The translations under genes were made by a program, and so were the position numbers. 64,000 bases of DNA from G965216695 sp965216695 (GTDB lineage Bacteria > Pseudomonadota > Gammaproteobacteria > Pseudomonadales > Azotimanducaceae): assembly GCA_965216695.1 (NCBI GenBank), contig OZ244212.1:2666001-2730000 (forward strand). The letters are read 5' to 3'. Positions 1-8,333 of the stretch are shown here, piece by piece. Below the pieces are notes generated by a model, which saw only the letters and a program-made list of their open reading frames with translations, did no database searches and was not told where the DNA came from. How positions within the stretch are numbered: position 1 is the first letter of the stretch; each line of letters opens with the position of its first letter.

Positions 1-240
1 CTGGATACGCATCATGCGGAGAACACCCGTGTTTCCGAAATCATGACCCGCAACCCCATCACCGTGCATCTGGACGAAACCGTCGTGCATTGCATTGCGT
101 TGATGCGCAAGCATCACGTGCGGCATCTTCCGGTGGTGGAAGAAGGCAAAACCATCGGCATGCTGTCATTGCGCGATCTCTTTCTCGACGTTATTCACGA
201 GAAGTTCGAGGAGCACGGCGTGGCTGAGGAAGAGCTTTAA
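1..240 (+). CDS. CBS-domain protein, C-terminal part
   Basis: The reading frame is open from base 1, so the 5' end lies outside the window; 79 residues are present. The visible part is one CBS motif: an EIMTRNPITVH entry strand, then HHVRHLPVVEEGKTIGMLSLRDL. CBS domains bind adenine nucleotides and act as regulatory modules, usually in pairs, so at least one more CBS unit is expected upstream. The C-terminus is acidic (EEEL) with no further domain. The partner or target cannot be deduced. Confidence 0.85.
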   Translation: MDTHHAENTRVSEIMTRNPITVHLDETVVHCIALMRKHHVRHLPVVEEGKTIGMLSLRDLFLDVIHEKFEEHGVAEEEL

Positions 241-266
241 GCCTCAATTCTTCTACCTGCTACCTA

Positions 267-680
267 TTACCTGCGGACAGACCACACAGCAAGCAGGGTT
301 GCCAGAATCGCCGGCAGCATCACACCTGGGAAATCGCGGATCAGCGCGTCCGGCGTGCAGATGCCCACAACCACTTCCCAGATGTGAAACAGTGCGTGGC
401 CGACCTGCCAGGCGGCTGCGGCAATCCAAAGTCCCGCGCGGAGCGACGCGAACTGGATGCCCAGTGCCATGCCGATGCCGCTCGTGAAATAGACAAACCC
501 GATGTCCCGCACGAAATGCTGATTAAAAGGCCCTGTGTCTGGAACGCCGGCCACGGCCCAGTACCAGGCTTGGGGGTTTACCAGCATGAACGTGCCGTTC
601 GCAATGAAGAACAGCGCGAGCAGCGCGGCCAGAATCATCAGGCTGCGGGGTATCGGCGCAGGTGTAACAGCGTGGTTCAT
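267..680 (-). CDS. small integral membrane protein of unknown function
   Basis: This 137-residue protein has about four hydrophobic segments: near residues 14-32, a weaker one near 60-75, one near 80-98, and one at 115-134. I do not recognise a named family with confidence. The start at 680 is supported by GGAGG about seven bases upstream. It is the last gene of a minus-strand operon behind the AhpD-like gene (12-base gap) and the Sco1 gene. That suggests a membrane function linked to redox or copper handling, but this is inference only. Confidence 0.7.
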   Translation of the reverse strand: MNHAVTPAPIPRSLMILAALLALFFIANGTFMLVNPQAWYWAVAGVPDTGPFNQHFVRDIGFVYFTSGIGMALGIQFASLRAGLWIAAAAWQVGHALFHIWEVVVGICTPDALIRDFPGVMLPAILATLLAVWSVRR

Positions 681-692
681 AGAGCGCCTCCG

Positions 693-1229
693 TCAGCTGC
701 GATTCAGCGCGAGTTCGAGCTCGGCGACGATCGGCTCGCACGCTTGAGCATCGCCCAGACCGCGTTTCATTGTGGGGAAGAAACCGCCGAACGCGATCGC
801 AAGTGACAGATCGGCGACACCGCCCTCGCCCCACCGGTTGTGTATCGCCTCCCGGGTTCCGTTGAGGGTTTCATGATTCTGATCCACCACGGCGTGCGCA
901 AAGCGCACGGCGTCACGCACGTCGTCCGGCAGCGCGTCATCGTCGCCACGAAGTACGTGCAGAAGCAACTGCCGGTCAACGCCGGCTTCCGCTGCCATGT
1001 TGCACACCAGGCGAACACAGGGACCGCAATCGGCCGCCTTACCGGCCACTAGTTTGGCGGCGTAGTACGCGCCTGGCGGTGCGGTGCGCCGATACTGGGC
1101 CAACGGGGTCATCAGGAAGTAACGCAACAGCGTTCCGGGTGCATTGTCTTCCAGGCGCATCATGTAGCTCACGTCGTAGTCGTAGCGTTTGCCGAAATGT
1201 TTCAGTAATGGTTTCAAGAGGAAGTTCAT
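693..1229 (-). CDS. carboxymuconolactone decarboxylase / AhpD-like protein
   Basis: The protein is 178 residues and all-alpha in character. It contains ADCGPCVRLVCNMAAEAGV, which resembles the active-site helix of the AhpD/CMD superfamily, where a CxxC pair followed by a helix performs peroxidase-type or decarboxylase chemistry. Here the pair is C-G-P-C (near residues 68-71), a good redox disulfide candidate. The start codon overlaps the stop of the upstream Sco1 gene in an ATGA arrangement, implying translational coupling. A role in thiol redox metabolism is likely; the substrate is unknown. Confidence 0.65.
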   Translation of the reverse strand: MNFLLKPLLKHFGKRYDYDVSYMMRLEDNAPGTLLRYFLMTPLAQYRRTAPPGAYYAAKLVAGKAADCGPCVRLVCNMAAEAGVDRQLLLHVLRGDDDALPDDVRDAVRFAHAVVDQNHETLNGTREAIHNRWGEGGVADLSLAIAFGGFFPTMKRGLGDAQACEPIVAELELALNRS

Positions 1230-1945
1230 AGCACGTCTCCTGTCAGGTGCGACTCCAACGAGGGGTTGGACGTCTGCGGTATTGTTCGGGCGATGGCTGC
1301 GGCGTCGAACGGCGCGCGAAACAGCGCACGCAGCGTGGCATCAGGGGCAACCAGCGCGATCATCGACGAGTGCGCGAACCGTGGATTCGTCGCAGCAGAT
1401 TTATCGGAGGGTAGAAATCCCAGGCCGCGCAGAAACGGGTCCAGCGCGTGCGGCGGACCCGTCACAGCTTCCGCCGACGGGTGGATTGCCTGGGCGTACG
1501 TGGCCAAGTCGGCGGGTGTGTCCCCTTCCGGATCTACGGTCACGAACACAACCTTAAGCCTGGCGTGCGCGGTTGGGGGTAGGTGCCGGTAGATGCCCCG
1601 CAGGGTACCGAGCGCACTCGGACACGCGTCCGGACAGCGCGTGTACCCGCTGTAGATCAGCGACCAGTGACCCCGCAGATCGTTCGTTGTAAACGCGGGG
1701 TTGGTTGTGTCTACCGCACGCCGCAATTGAAATGGCGGAAGTGCCCGGGCGGGCGCCACCAGGCCCTCCACACTCCGTTGCGGGTTGGGTACAACCGGCA
1801 ATTGCGCCGCAATCGTGGCGCAAACGGCTGTTACGGCAACGATTACGCCCATCACGGCCCACGCGGGACGGTTTTGTGCTGTTGGTGGCCGATAGCTGGT
1901 GCTGCCAGGGAGGATGTCGCCTCTTCGCTTGTTCGTTGTGCTCAT
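1226..1945 (-). CDS. Sco1/SenC-type copper chaperone
   Basis: The 239-residue protein has an N-terminal membrane anchor (about residues 28-48) followed by a thioredoxin-fold domain. The copper-binding CxxxC motif is present as C104-P-D-A-C108, and the third ligand histidine as H192 in RFAHSS. Sco proteins deliver copper to, or reduce, the CuA site of cytochrome c oxidase at the outer face of the inner membrane. The frame is open further upstream to 2143, but that extension carries no domain and runs under the divergent gene, so the ATG at 1945 is preferred. It is the first gene of a three-gene operon. Confidence 0.88.
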   Translation of the reverse strand: MSTTNKRRGDILPGSTSYRPPTAQNRPAWAVMGVIVAVTAVCATIAAQLPVVPNPQRSVEGLVAPARALPPFQLRRAVDTTNPAFTTNDLRGHWSLIYSGYTRCPDACPSALGTLRGIYRHLPPTAHARLKVVFVTVDPEGDTPADLATYAQAIHPSAEAVTGPPHALDPFLRGLGFLPSDKSAATNPRFAHSSMIALVAPDATLRALFRAPFDAAAIARTIPQTSNPSLESHLTGDVL

Positions 1946-2057
1946 ACAGTAAGGACGAATGACGAGCCGGAAGTGTGACACGGGTTTGCAGCAATTGGAG
2001 GAAGCCGCGCCGGCGGGCTCTGGTAGCATGAGGATCCGATTTGATTTAGGAGGCCGG

Positions 2058-2435
2058 ATGCGCGTGTCTAGGGGCCGCAATCCTTCGATGTTGGCGATTG
2101 TGCTGCTGATGAATGCAAACGGGGCGATGGCAGCCTTGGACATCGAACAGTTTGCTGCCTGCCTGCGAGACAGTGGCGCAACATTCTATGGAGCGCACTG
2201 GTGTCCATATTGCGAGCGGCAGAATGCGCTCTTTGGCGGTGCCCAGCGACTGCTGCCCTACGTGGAGTGCGAACCTCCGGATGGTGACGGCAAACGGGCC
2301 GAGTGCGCGGACGTGCAGAGCTATCCCACCTGGGAGTTCGCGAACGGCTCGCGCCGTTCCGGTTTGCAGTCTCTGGACACGCTGGCGCAAGACTCCGGCT
2401 GTGCGCTGGTCGACAAGGTAGTTTTTGTAGATTGA
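2058..2435 (+). CDS. exported stand-alone VKOR-type thioredoxin domain
   Basis: This is a 125-residue exported protein: a signal peptide to about A25 (NANGAMA), then a thioredoxin-like domain with active site HWC49-PYC52. The pattern FYGAHWCPYCERQ, a later PYVEC, and SYPTWEF followed by SLDTLA resembles the thioredoxin domain fused to the C-terminus of bacterial VKOR homologues. No VKOR membrane domain is encoded nearby. The ATG at 2058 follows AGGAGG (2048-2053) with short spacing. The likely job is oxidation or isomerisation of periplasmic disulfides. It is divergent from the Sco1 operon. Confidence 0.75.
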   Translation: MRVSRGRNPSMLAIVLLMNANGAMAALDIEQFAACLRDSGATFYGAHWCPYCERQNALFGGAQRLLPYVECEPPDGDGKRAECADVQSYPTWEFANGSRRSGLQSLDTLAQDSGCALVDKVVFVD

Positions 2436-2530
2436 ATCGTGGCGCAATGTCCGCGCGCCGGCCGAAGTGCGCGGCAAACGGCGGGGCAAACATAGCCGAT
2501 ACAGTCGAGGAATGCGGAGACCGACGGAAG

Positions 2531-3133
2531 ATGAAGCTCTATTTCGCGCCCAACACGCGTGCGGTGCGTGTGGCCTGGCTGCTCGAGGAATTGGGCGTGG
2601 CGTACGACCTGGAACGGGTCGAGTTCAAACCCACGAGCGACCGATTTTTCCAGCAGGACACGCCTACCGGAAAACTTCCGACCCTGGATGACGACGGTTG
2701 CGTATTGGCGGAAAGCGGCGCCATCGTTGAGTACCTTCTGGAACGCCACGACGACGGCCGTTTTGCGCCTCGACCGGGTGAGCCGGACCGGGGAGCGTTT
2801 CTGCAATGGGTGCACTTCGCAGAGAGCACGGCCTTTCCGCCACTCGGGGTTGTGGTCTGGTTGACGCGCTATCGCACGGACACCGATCAGCACGCGAACC
2901 TGATCGCCGATGCGTGCGCGCGAGCGGAACGTACGTTCGAGTGGGTGGACATCGCGCTCGCGGACCGACCCTACGTGCTTGGAGATCGGTTCTCGGCCGC
3001 GGATGTGATGCTGGGCTTCACTGTGATGGCGGGCCAGATGCTCGGAGTAGTGGATGAGCGCTTCCCGGCGCTGGTCGAATACGCGGCGCGACTGCAGTCC
3101 CGGCCGGCACTCCAGAAGGTGCTGGCATATTGA
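2531..3133 (+). CDS. glutathione S-transferase family protein
   Basis: This is 200 residues, the usual GST length. The N-terminal thioredoxin-like half begins MKLYFAPNTRAVRVAWLLEE and contains the cis-proline/glutathione-binding region GKLPTLDDDG followed by LAESGAIVEYL. The C-terminal alpha-helical half contains YVLGDRFSAADVML, a typical N-capping box. The enzyme would conjugate or exchange glutathione on electrophiles in the cytoplasm. The frame extends upstream to 2303 without GST homology, so the ATG at 2531 after a GGAAG is chosen. It overlaps or abuts the MFS gene, suggesting a detoxify-and-export pair. Confidence 0.9.
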   Translation: MKLYFAPNTRAVRVAWLLEELGVAYDLERVEFKPTSDRFFQQDTPTGKLPTLDDDGCVLAESGAIVEYLLERHDDGRFAPRPGEPDRGAFLQWVHFAESTAFPPLGVVVWLTRYRTDTDQHANLIADACARAERTFEWVDIALADRPYVLGDRFSAADVMLGFTVMAGQMLGVVDERFPALVEYAARLQSRPALQKVLAY

Positions 3134-4374
3134 GCATGGACGCGAAAAGCCGCCGGCATGCGCTGATCTTCGTTACCACCACGGTACTGATCGACGTAAT
3201 CGGTTTCGGCATCATCATGCCGGTACTGCCGCAGCTTCTAATGGAGCTTACCGACGGTCAGATATCCACCGCCTCATCGTGGGGCGGCTATCTCTTGTTT
3301 TCCTACGCGGTGCTGCAGTTTTTTTTCGCGCCGGCGCTCGGCAACCTGAGTGATCGCTACGGTCGGCGTCCAGTGCTTCTGCTTTCGTTGTTTTTCTACG
3401 GCGTGAATTATCTTCTGGCAGGTCTCGCCACGTCGCTTTGGCTGCTTTTTCTCGGACGATTGCTCACCGGAATCACATCGGCTACGTACTCGACCGCGAA
3501 CGCATTGATTGCCGATGTCAGCGCACCGGAGGAGAAGGCGCAGAACTTCGGTCTGTTGGGCATGGCGTTCGGTGTGGGTTTTGTGTTTGGTCCCACGCTC
3601 GGTGGCCTGCTCGGGGAGTGGGACATTCGCGCGCCATTCTATGCAGCAGCGATTCTGGCGTTCTGCAATACGCTGTACGGATATGTCGCCCTGCGCGAAA
3701 CGCTGCCGGTGGAATCACGCAGACCCTTCGACTGGTCGCGCGCGAATCCGGTCGGGGCGCTAAGGCGTATCGGCCGGTACCCGATGCTGGTGGGTATGCT
3801 CACGGCCGTGTTCGCGCACAACATCGCGCACCACGTGTACCCGTCCAACTGGAGCTTCTACACCATGGAGAAGTTCGCATGGTCGGCGTTCGACATTGGT
3901 TTGTCCATGGGATTGGTGGGCATCTTGATGGCTCTGGTTCAGGGTGGGCTGATCCGCGTGGTGGTGCCGCGCATCGGCGCTCCGCGGTCCGCAATTCTCG
4001 GTTTCGCGTCCGCGTCGGTTGCCTACATTGGGATTGCGTTCGCGCCAAACGAGCTGTCGGTATACCTGTGGTGTTTCGTGTCGGCGCTTGCCGGATTTGT
4101 GATGCCGGCAGTCCAGAGCATCATGTCCAATCAGGTACCGCCGAGCGAACAGGGCGAGTTGCAGGGAATCGTTGCCAGCGTTGGCAGCGTGGGTATGATC
4201 ATTGGGCCGTTGCTGATGACCCAGACGTTTGCGTACTTTACGTCGGCCGAAGCGGTCGTCTATTTTCCCGGTGCTGCGTTTCTGGTAGCTGGCGCGCTCG
4301 CGTTACTGGCGCTGGCCGTTTTTGTTGCCAATGTTCGATCCTTCGACAGTGCACCGACGGCGGAAGAAAGCTAG
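3130..4374 (+). CDS. MFS transporter of the TetA/drug-proton antiporter type
   Basis: This 414-residue protein has about 12 hydrophobic segments. The MFS motif A between TM2 and TM3 is intact (GNLSDRYGRRPVLL), and TM1 carries VLIDVIGFGIIMPVLP, characteristic of the TetA-like DHA1 subgroup. It probably exports a drug-like or amphipathic compound using the proton gradient. Start: a TTG at 3130 overlaps the GST stop and lies about 10 bases after AAGG, whereas an ATG at 3136 is two codons further on; either is possible. Co-transcription with the GST is likely. Confidence 0.85.
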   Translation: MSMDAKSRRHALIFVTTTVLIDVIGFGIIMPVLPQLLMELTDGQISTASSWGGYLLFSYAVLQFFFAPALGNLSDRYGRRPVLLLSLFFYGVNYLLAGLATSLWLLFLGRLLTGITSATYSTANALIADVSAPEEKAQNFGLLGMAFGVGFVFGPTLGGLLGEWDIRAPFYAAAILAFCNTLYGYVALRETLPVESRRPFDWSRANPVGALRRIGRYPMLVGMLTAVFAHNIAHHVYPSNWSFYTMEKFAWSAFDIGLSMGLVGILMALVQGGLIRVVVPRIGAPRSAILGFASASVAYIGIAFAPNELSVYLWCFVSALAGFVMPAVQSIMSNQVPPSEQGELQGIVASVGSVGMIIGPLLMTQTFAYFTSAEAVVYFPGAAFLVAGALALLALAVFVANVRSFDSAPTAEES

Positions 4375-4390
4375 CGCAAGACGAACAACG

Positions 4391-4450
4391 TTAAACAAAG
4401 CTAAACAAAGTAAAACAAAGTAAAACAAAGTAAAACAAAGTAAAACAAGG
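4391..4450. repeat. six-unit tandem decamer repeat, TAAAACAAAG
   Basis: Six consecutive 10-base units lie here: three exact TAAAACAAAG in the middle, two variants at the left (TTAAACAAAG, CTAAACAAAG) and one at the right (TAAAACAAGG). The tract is strikingly AT-rich against its surroundings. It ends 17 bases before the start codon of the PQQ dehydrogenase, so it sits in that gene's 5' untranslated or promoter region. Copy number could vary by slippage and alter expression. On the minus strand it spells a repetitive hydrophobic peptide that is not a gene. Confidence 0.95.
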
Positions 4451-4467
4451 ACCGGACTGGGGGACGC

Positions 4468-6642
4468 ATGATTCGAAAAAGCACGGGTCTGGGCTGTGTT
4501 GCGGTGTTGGCGCTCGGCATTGCTGCGTGTGCGCCATTGCCGGAGTCGGACGCACCGGCGCCGGAAGTCTCCGGTGCTGCGAGCTCCCGGGTGGTGGATA
4601 CGGGCGTTATCGCGTCGGCGGCTGATCCCGGCCAGTGGCTCACGCACGGCGGCACGTACCTGGAGCAGCGATACAGTGCGCTCGCCGCGGTGAACGCTCA
4701 GAACGTTGAACAGCTGGGACTTGCGTGGCACTTCGATTTCGACACGCATAGAGGGCAGGAATCCACGCCGTTGATCGTTGGCGAGACGATGTATGTAACG
4801 AGCGCGTGGAGCAAAGTGTTTGCATTGAATGCGGCAACCGGCGAGGAGCTGTGGCGCTACGATCCCGAAGTGCCGGGAATAGCCGGGTACGATGCCTGTT
4901 GCGATGTCGTCAATCGCGGTGCGGCCTACTACCGGGAGCGGGTGTATGTCGGCACCATCGACGGCCGGTTGATTGCGCTCGATGCCGGCTCGGGCGAGCC
5001 GGTATGGAGCGTGCAGACGACGGCCCGCTCGCTGCCTTACACGATCACGGGCGCACCCCGCGCCGCGAAAGGCAAAGTGTTTATTGGCAACGGCGGTGCG
5101 GAGTATGGGGTGCGCGGCTACGTCAGCGCGTACGACGCTCACACGGGCGACCTGATTTGGCGCTTCTATACCGTGCCCGGTGAGCGTGGTGTGTCGGACG
5201 GCGCGGCATCGGACGACGCGCTCGCCCGGCTTGCGCAACCCACCTGGTACGGGGACGACTACGTAGCGTACGGTGGGGGCGGAACGGTCTGGGATTCGAT
5301 CGTCTACGATCCCGATTTCGACCAGTTGTACTTCGGCGTAGGCAACGGTTCGCCGTGGAACCGGCAGATCCGTTCACAGGGCCGGGGCGACAACTTGTTT
5401 CTGTCATCCATCGTGGCGGTGAATCCGGATACCGGCGAATACCTTTGGCACTATCAGGAAACGCCGGGCGAAACCTGGGACTACACGGCAACCCAGCAGA
5501 TTACGCTGGCAACCCTCACGCTCGACGGAGTGCCGACGCCGGTGCTCATGCACGCGCCGAAAAACGGCTTCTTCTATCTGCTGGAACGCGGCACCGGCAA
5601 ACTGCTCTCGGCTGAGAAGTTCGTCCCGGCCAACTGGGCAGAGCGGATCGATCTGGCTACCGGACGGCCGGTGGAAGCCGAAGGCTCGCGTTTTGAATCG
5701 GAGCCGTTCGCATCCACGGTGGGCGGCGCCGGCGCGCACAACTGGCAGCCGATGGCGTTCGACCCGGACAGCGGGCTCGTGTTCATTCCTGCGCAGCAGG
5801 TACCGTTTGTGTACACGCCGGACACAGCATTCGAGTATCGGCCGGGCGAATGGAATCTGGGTGTGAACCTGACCGGCGTGCCGCTCCCCGAGGACGACGC
5901 TTCGCGTAAAGCTATCTCCGGCGCGCTCGAAGGACGCCTGATTGCGTGGGATCCGGTCGCACAACGAGAAGTGTGGCGCGTCGATCACGATGCGCCGTGG
6001 AACGGCGGTACGCTGGCCACGGCGGGTGGACTCGTGTTTCAGGGGCTCACGGATCAGACGTTCCGTGCGTATCGCGCCACCGACGGGGCGTTGCTCTGGC
6101 AGTATCCGATGCAGGATGCGGTGATAACCGCGCCGGTGAGCTATCGGGTCAACGGCGAGCAGTACGTTGCGGTTACGGTAGGCAACGGTGGCGGCATGCC
6201 GCTCACGTTGCCGACGTTTGACGGACCGAAGGCAACACCAAACGGGCGCGTGGTGGCGTTCAAGCTCGGTGGTGAGGCGCGGCTACCGCCGCACGTTCAC
6301 GAAGCGCGGCCGGTGGTAACCGACGTGCCGGAGCTCGACCCGCAAAGGACGGACGACGGATTTCAAATATACGGCCGTCATTGTTCGGCATGTCATGGAA
6401 TTGAAACGCTCACGGCCGGCGTGCTGCCGGACCTGCGACGTTCACCGTCGCTTGCGAACGCCGATCTTTGGCACGCGGTGGTACTCGGAGGAGCGCTGGA
6501 AGCGAACGGTATGCGATCGTTTGCCGATAAGATCACGAAAGACGACGCCGAGTTGTTACGGCGGTACGTCGGCGAGCAGGCGCGCAAATACGCAGCGTGG
6601 CTGAGAGCGCGCGAAAGTTTGGATACGCCAGGAGGAAAGTGA
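4468..6642 (+). CDS. PQQ-dependent quinohaemoprotein alcohol dehydrogenase, lipoprotein
   Basis: The protein has 724 residues. It begins with a lipobox ending LGIAAC21, so it is probably anchored as a periplasmic lipoprotein. Residues about 45-610 form a PQQ eight-bladed propeller: tryptophan-docking repeats (GEELWRYDP, GEPVWSVQT, GDLIWRFYT), the vicinal cysteine pair C144-C145 that stacks on PQQ in this family, and GETWDYTATQQ. The C-terminal domain carries one haem c site, C639-S-A-C642-H643. That is the layout of type II quinohaemoprotein alcohol dehydrogenases, which oxidise primary alcohols and pass electrons through haem. No PQQ biosynthesis genes are visible. The hydratase gene follows one base after the stop codon. 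Confidence 0.92.
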   Translation: MIRKSTGLGCVAVLALGIAACAPLPESDAPAPEVSGAASSRVVDTGVIASAADPGQWLTHGGTYLEQRYSALAAVNAQNVEQLGLAWHFDFDTHRGQESTPLIVGETMYVTSAWSKVFALNAATGEELWRYDPEVPGIAGYDACCDVVNRGAAYYRERVYVGTIDGRLIALDAGSGEPVWSVQTTARSLPYTITGAPRAAKGKVFIGNGGAEYGVRGYVSAYDAHTGDLIWRFYTVPGERGVSDGAASDDALARLAQPTWYGDDYVAYGGGGTVWDSIVYDPDFDQLYFGVGNGSPWNRQIRSQGRGDNLFLSSIVAVNPDTGEYLWHYQETPGETWDYTATQQITLATLTLDGVPTPVLMHAPKNGFFYLLERGTGKLLSAEKFVPANWAERIDLATGRPVEAEGSRFESEPFASTVGGAGAHNWQPMAFDPDSGLVFIPAQQVPFVYTPDTAFEYRPGEWNLGVNLTGVPLPEDDASRKAISGALEGRLIAWDPVAQREVWRVDHDAPWNGGTLATAGGLVFQGLTDQTFRAYRATDGALLWQYPMQDAVITAPVSYRVNGEQYVAVTVGNGGGMPLTLPTFDGPKATPNGRVVAFKLGGEARLPPHVHEARPVVTDVPELDPQRTDDGFQIYGRHCSACHGIETLTAGVLPDLRRSPSLANADLWHAVVLGGALEANGMRSFADKITKDDAELLRRYVGEQARKYAAWLRARESLDTPGGK

Positions 6643-6643
6643 C

Positions 6644-7435
6644 ATGAACCAACGTTTCGGCGACGTTGAACTGACGGACGTAGGAGGCTACGTAACACTC
6701 GCGGAGATACAACGCGGGCCCAATAATTTTTTCGATGAGGAACTGATTGGCGCGCTGGCCGACGCGTTCGATGCGCTGGACGAGGACGCCAATTGCCGCG
6801 CCATCGTGCTCGCGTCGCAGGGAAAACATTTCTGTGCGGGCGCCAATTTCGGTTCGAGTTCCGACCGGGCACGCCGTGCGGAGCGGCGGGTGGAAGACGG
6901 AAACCCGCTGTACCGCGAAGCGGTGCGCCTGTTTCGTAACAAAAAACAGGTGGTGGCCGCCGTGCAGGGGGCCGCGGTGGGTGGTGGGTTCGGGCTGGCG
7001 ATGATGCCCGATTTTCGCGTCGGCTGTCCCGAGGCGCGGTTTACCGCAAACTTCGTCAAGCTCGGGTTTACGCCCGGTTTTGGACTCACGCATGTGCTGC
7101 CACGCGCGATCGGCCAGCAGGCAGCGCAGGATCTGTTTTACACCGGCCGAAGGGTCGGAGGCGAGGAAGCGCTGACGCTCGGCATCCTGGACAAGCTGGT
7201 TCCTCAGGCCGAAGTGCGTGATCAGGCCATCGATTTTGCGCGAACCATTGCCGAGAACGCGCCGCTCGCATTGATTTCCGTTCGCAACAGCATTCGCGGT
7301 GATCTGGCGGACGCGGTGCAGAAGGCAACGGACCACGAGGGTCGCGAACAGTTTTACTTGCAGAAGACGAACGACCACAAGGAGGGTGTGAAAGCGGTTG
7401 CCGAGCGCCGGCCGGGGAACTTCACGGGCACTTGA
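6644..7435 (+). CDS. enoyl-CoA hydratase/isomerase (crotonase) family protein
   Basis: This is 263 residues with crotonase hallmarks: the first oxyanion-hole segment ASQGKHFCAGANF and the second, VQGAAVGGGFGLAMMPDFRV. The C-terminal trimerisation helices are present. The family binds acyl-CoA thioesters; which reaction (hydration, isomerisation, hydrolysis) cannot be read from the sequence. The ATG at 6644 is preceded by AGGAGGAAAG, a strong ribosome site sharing bases with the end of the dehydrogenase gene, so the two are co-expressed. Confidence 0.88.
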   Translation: MNQRFGDVELTDVGGYVTLAEIQRGPNNFFDEELIGALADAFDALDEDANCRAIVLASQGKHFCAGANFGSSSDRARRAERRVEDGNPLYREAVRLFRNKKQVVAAVQGAAVGGGFGLAMMPDFRVGCPEARFTANFVKLGFTPGFGLTHVLPRAIGQQAAQDLFYTGRRVGGEEALTLGILDKLVPQAEVRDQAIDFARTIAENAPLALISVRNSIRGDLADAVQKATDHEGREQFYLQKTNDHKEGVKAVAERRPGNFTGT

Positions 7436-7456
7436 TCGGACGGGACATGAGTAGCC

Positions 7457-8323
7457 ATGCACATTGATATCCGCGACGAACGCCTGCGAGACCTGGTGGA
7501 CCCGGACGCCGAACGGGACACGCTGAGTGAGCAGTTCGAATTCATCGAAGGCCCCATATGGCATCCGCGGCAACACTATTTGATCTTCAGCGACATACCG
7601 GCGGACAAGCTGTACCGCTGGGATACAGACGGCGGCGTCTCGGTGTACCGAGAGCCGAGCAACATGGCGAACGGCAATACGTTCGATCGGCAGGGTCGGG
7701 TGCTGTCGTGTGAACACGCCACCAGCCGCGTGGTCCGCGAGAACGACGGTGCGATCGAGGTGCTGGCAAGTCACTACGACGGCCGGGAACTGAACAGCCC
7801 CAACGACATCGTCGTGGGCAGCGACGGCAGCGTCTACTTCACCGATCCGAGCTACGGGCGTCGTGAGCCGCATGGGGTGGCGCGCGCGCCGCAACTCGAT
7901 TTCCGCGGTGTCTATCGAATCGATCCGGAAGGGCACCTTGCTCTTCTGGCCCGGGATTTCACGCAGCCCAACGGCCTGTGCCTGAGCCTGGACGAACGAA
8001 CCCTGTTCGTGGCCGACACCGAGGAGCGCCATGTACGCCGGTTCCAACTGGAAGAAGGCGGAGTCAGTGGCGGCGAGGTGTTCTGCGAATCACCCGCGCC
8101 CGACGGGCTGAAAATCGACAGTCTCGGCAATCTGTATGCGGGCGGACCCAGGGGCGTAGGCGTCTACGACGGCGCCGGCGGAGATTGGCTTGGCGTAATC
8201 AGCACGCCCGAGTTCTGCGCTAATTTCACGTGGGGCGGGGCGGATCTGAAGACGTTGTTTTTGACCGCGTCCAGCGGCCTGTATTGTGTTCCGGTGCGCG
8301 TACCGGGCATACCGCTCTTTTGA
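7457..8323 (+). CDS. SMP-30/gluconolactonase-like lactonase
   Basis: The 288-residue protein is a six-bladed propeller of the SMP-30/gluconolactonase/LRE family. Typical pieces are FIEGPIWHP (metal-ligand glutamate), SPNDIVVGSDGSVYFTDPSYG (asparagine and aspartate ligands) and QPNGLCLSLDERTLFVADTEE. Such enzymes hydrolyse sugar or other lactones with a divalent metal. It lies 21 bases downstream of the hydratase, in apparent operon with the PQQ dehydrogenase. An oxidise-then-open-lactone sequence is plausible but unproven. Confidence 0.88.
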   Translation: MHIDIRDERLRDLVDPDAERDTLSEQFEFIEGPIWHPRQHYLIFSDIPADKLYRWDTDGGVSVYREPSNMANGNTFDRQGRVLSCEHATSRVVRENDGAIEVLASHYDGRELNSPNDIVVGSDGSVYFTDPSYGRREPHGVARAPQLDFRGVYRIDPEGHLALLARDFTQPNGLCLSLDERTLFVADTEERHVRRFQLEEGGVSGGEVFCESPAPDGLKIDSLGNLYAGGPRGVGVYDGAGGDWLGVISTPEFCANFTWGGADLKTLFLTASSGLYCVPVRVPGIPLF

Positions 8324-8333
8324 GAGTGCAACG

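Noticed and set aside
1946..2143. Upstream extension of the Sco1 frame to 2143
   Set aside because: The added 66 residues are antisense to the divergent thioredoxin gene's start and precede a normal N-terminal anchor; the ATG at 1945 gives a standard Sco length.
4391..4450. Possible CRISPR array
   Set aside because: The units are 10 bases long and directly adjacent with no spacers, and there are no cas genes; it is a simple tandem repeat.
4303..5238. Minus-strand frame of 311 codons across the decamer repeat and the PQQ gene
   Set aside because: Its C-terminal part is the repeat read backwards (LFYFVLL-type peptide) and the remainder is antisense to a well-supported dehydrogenase.
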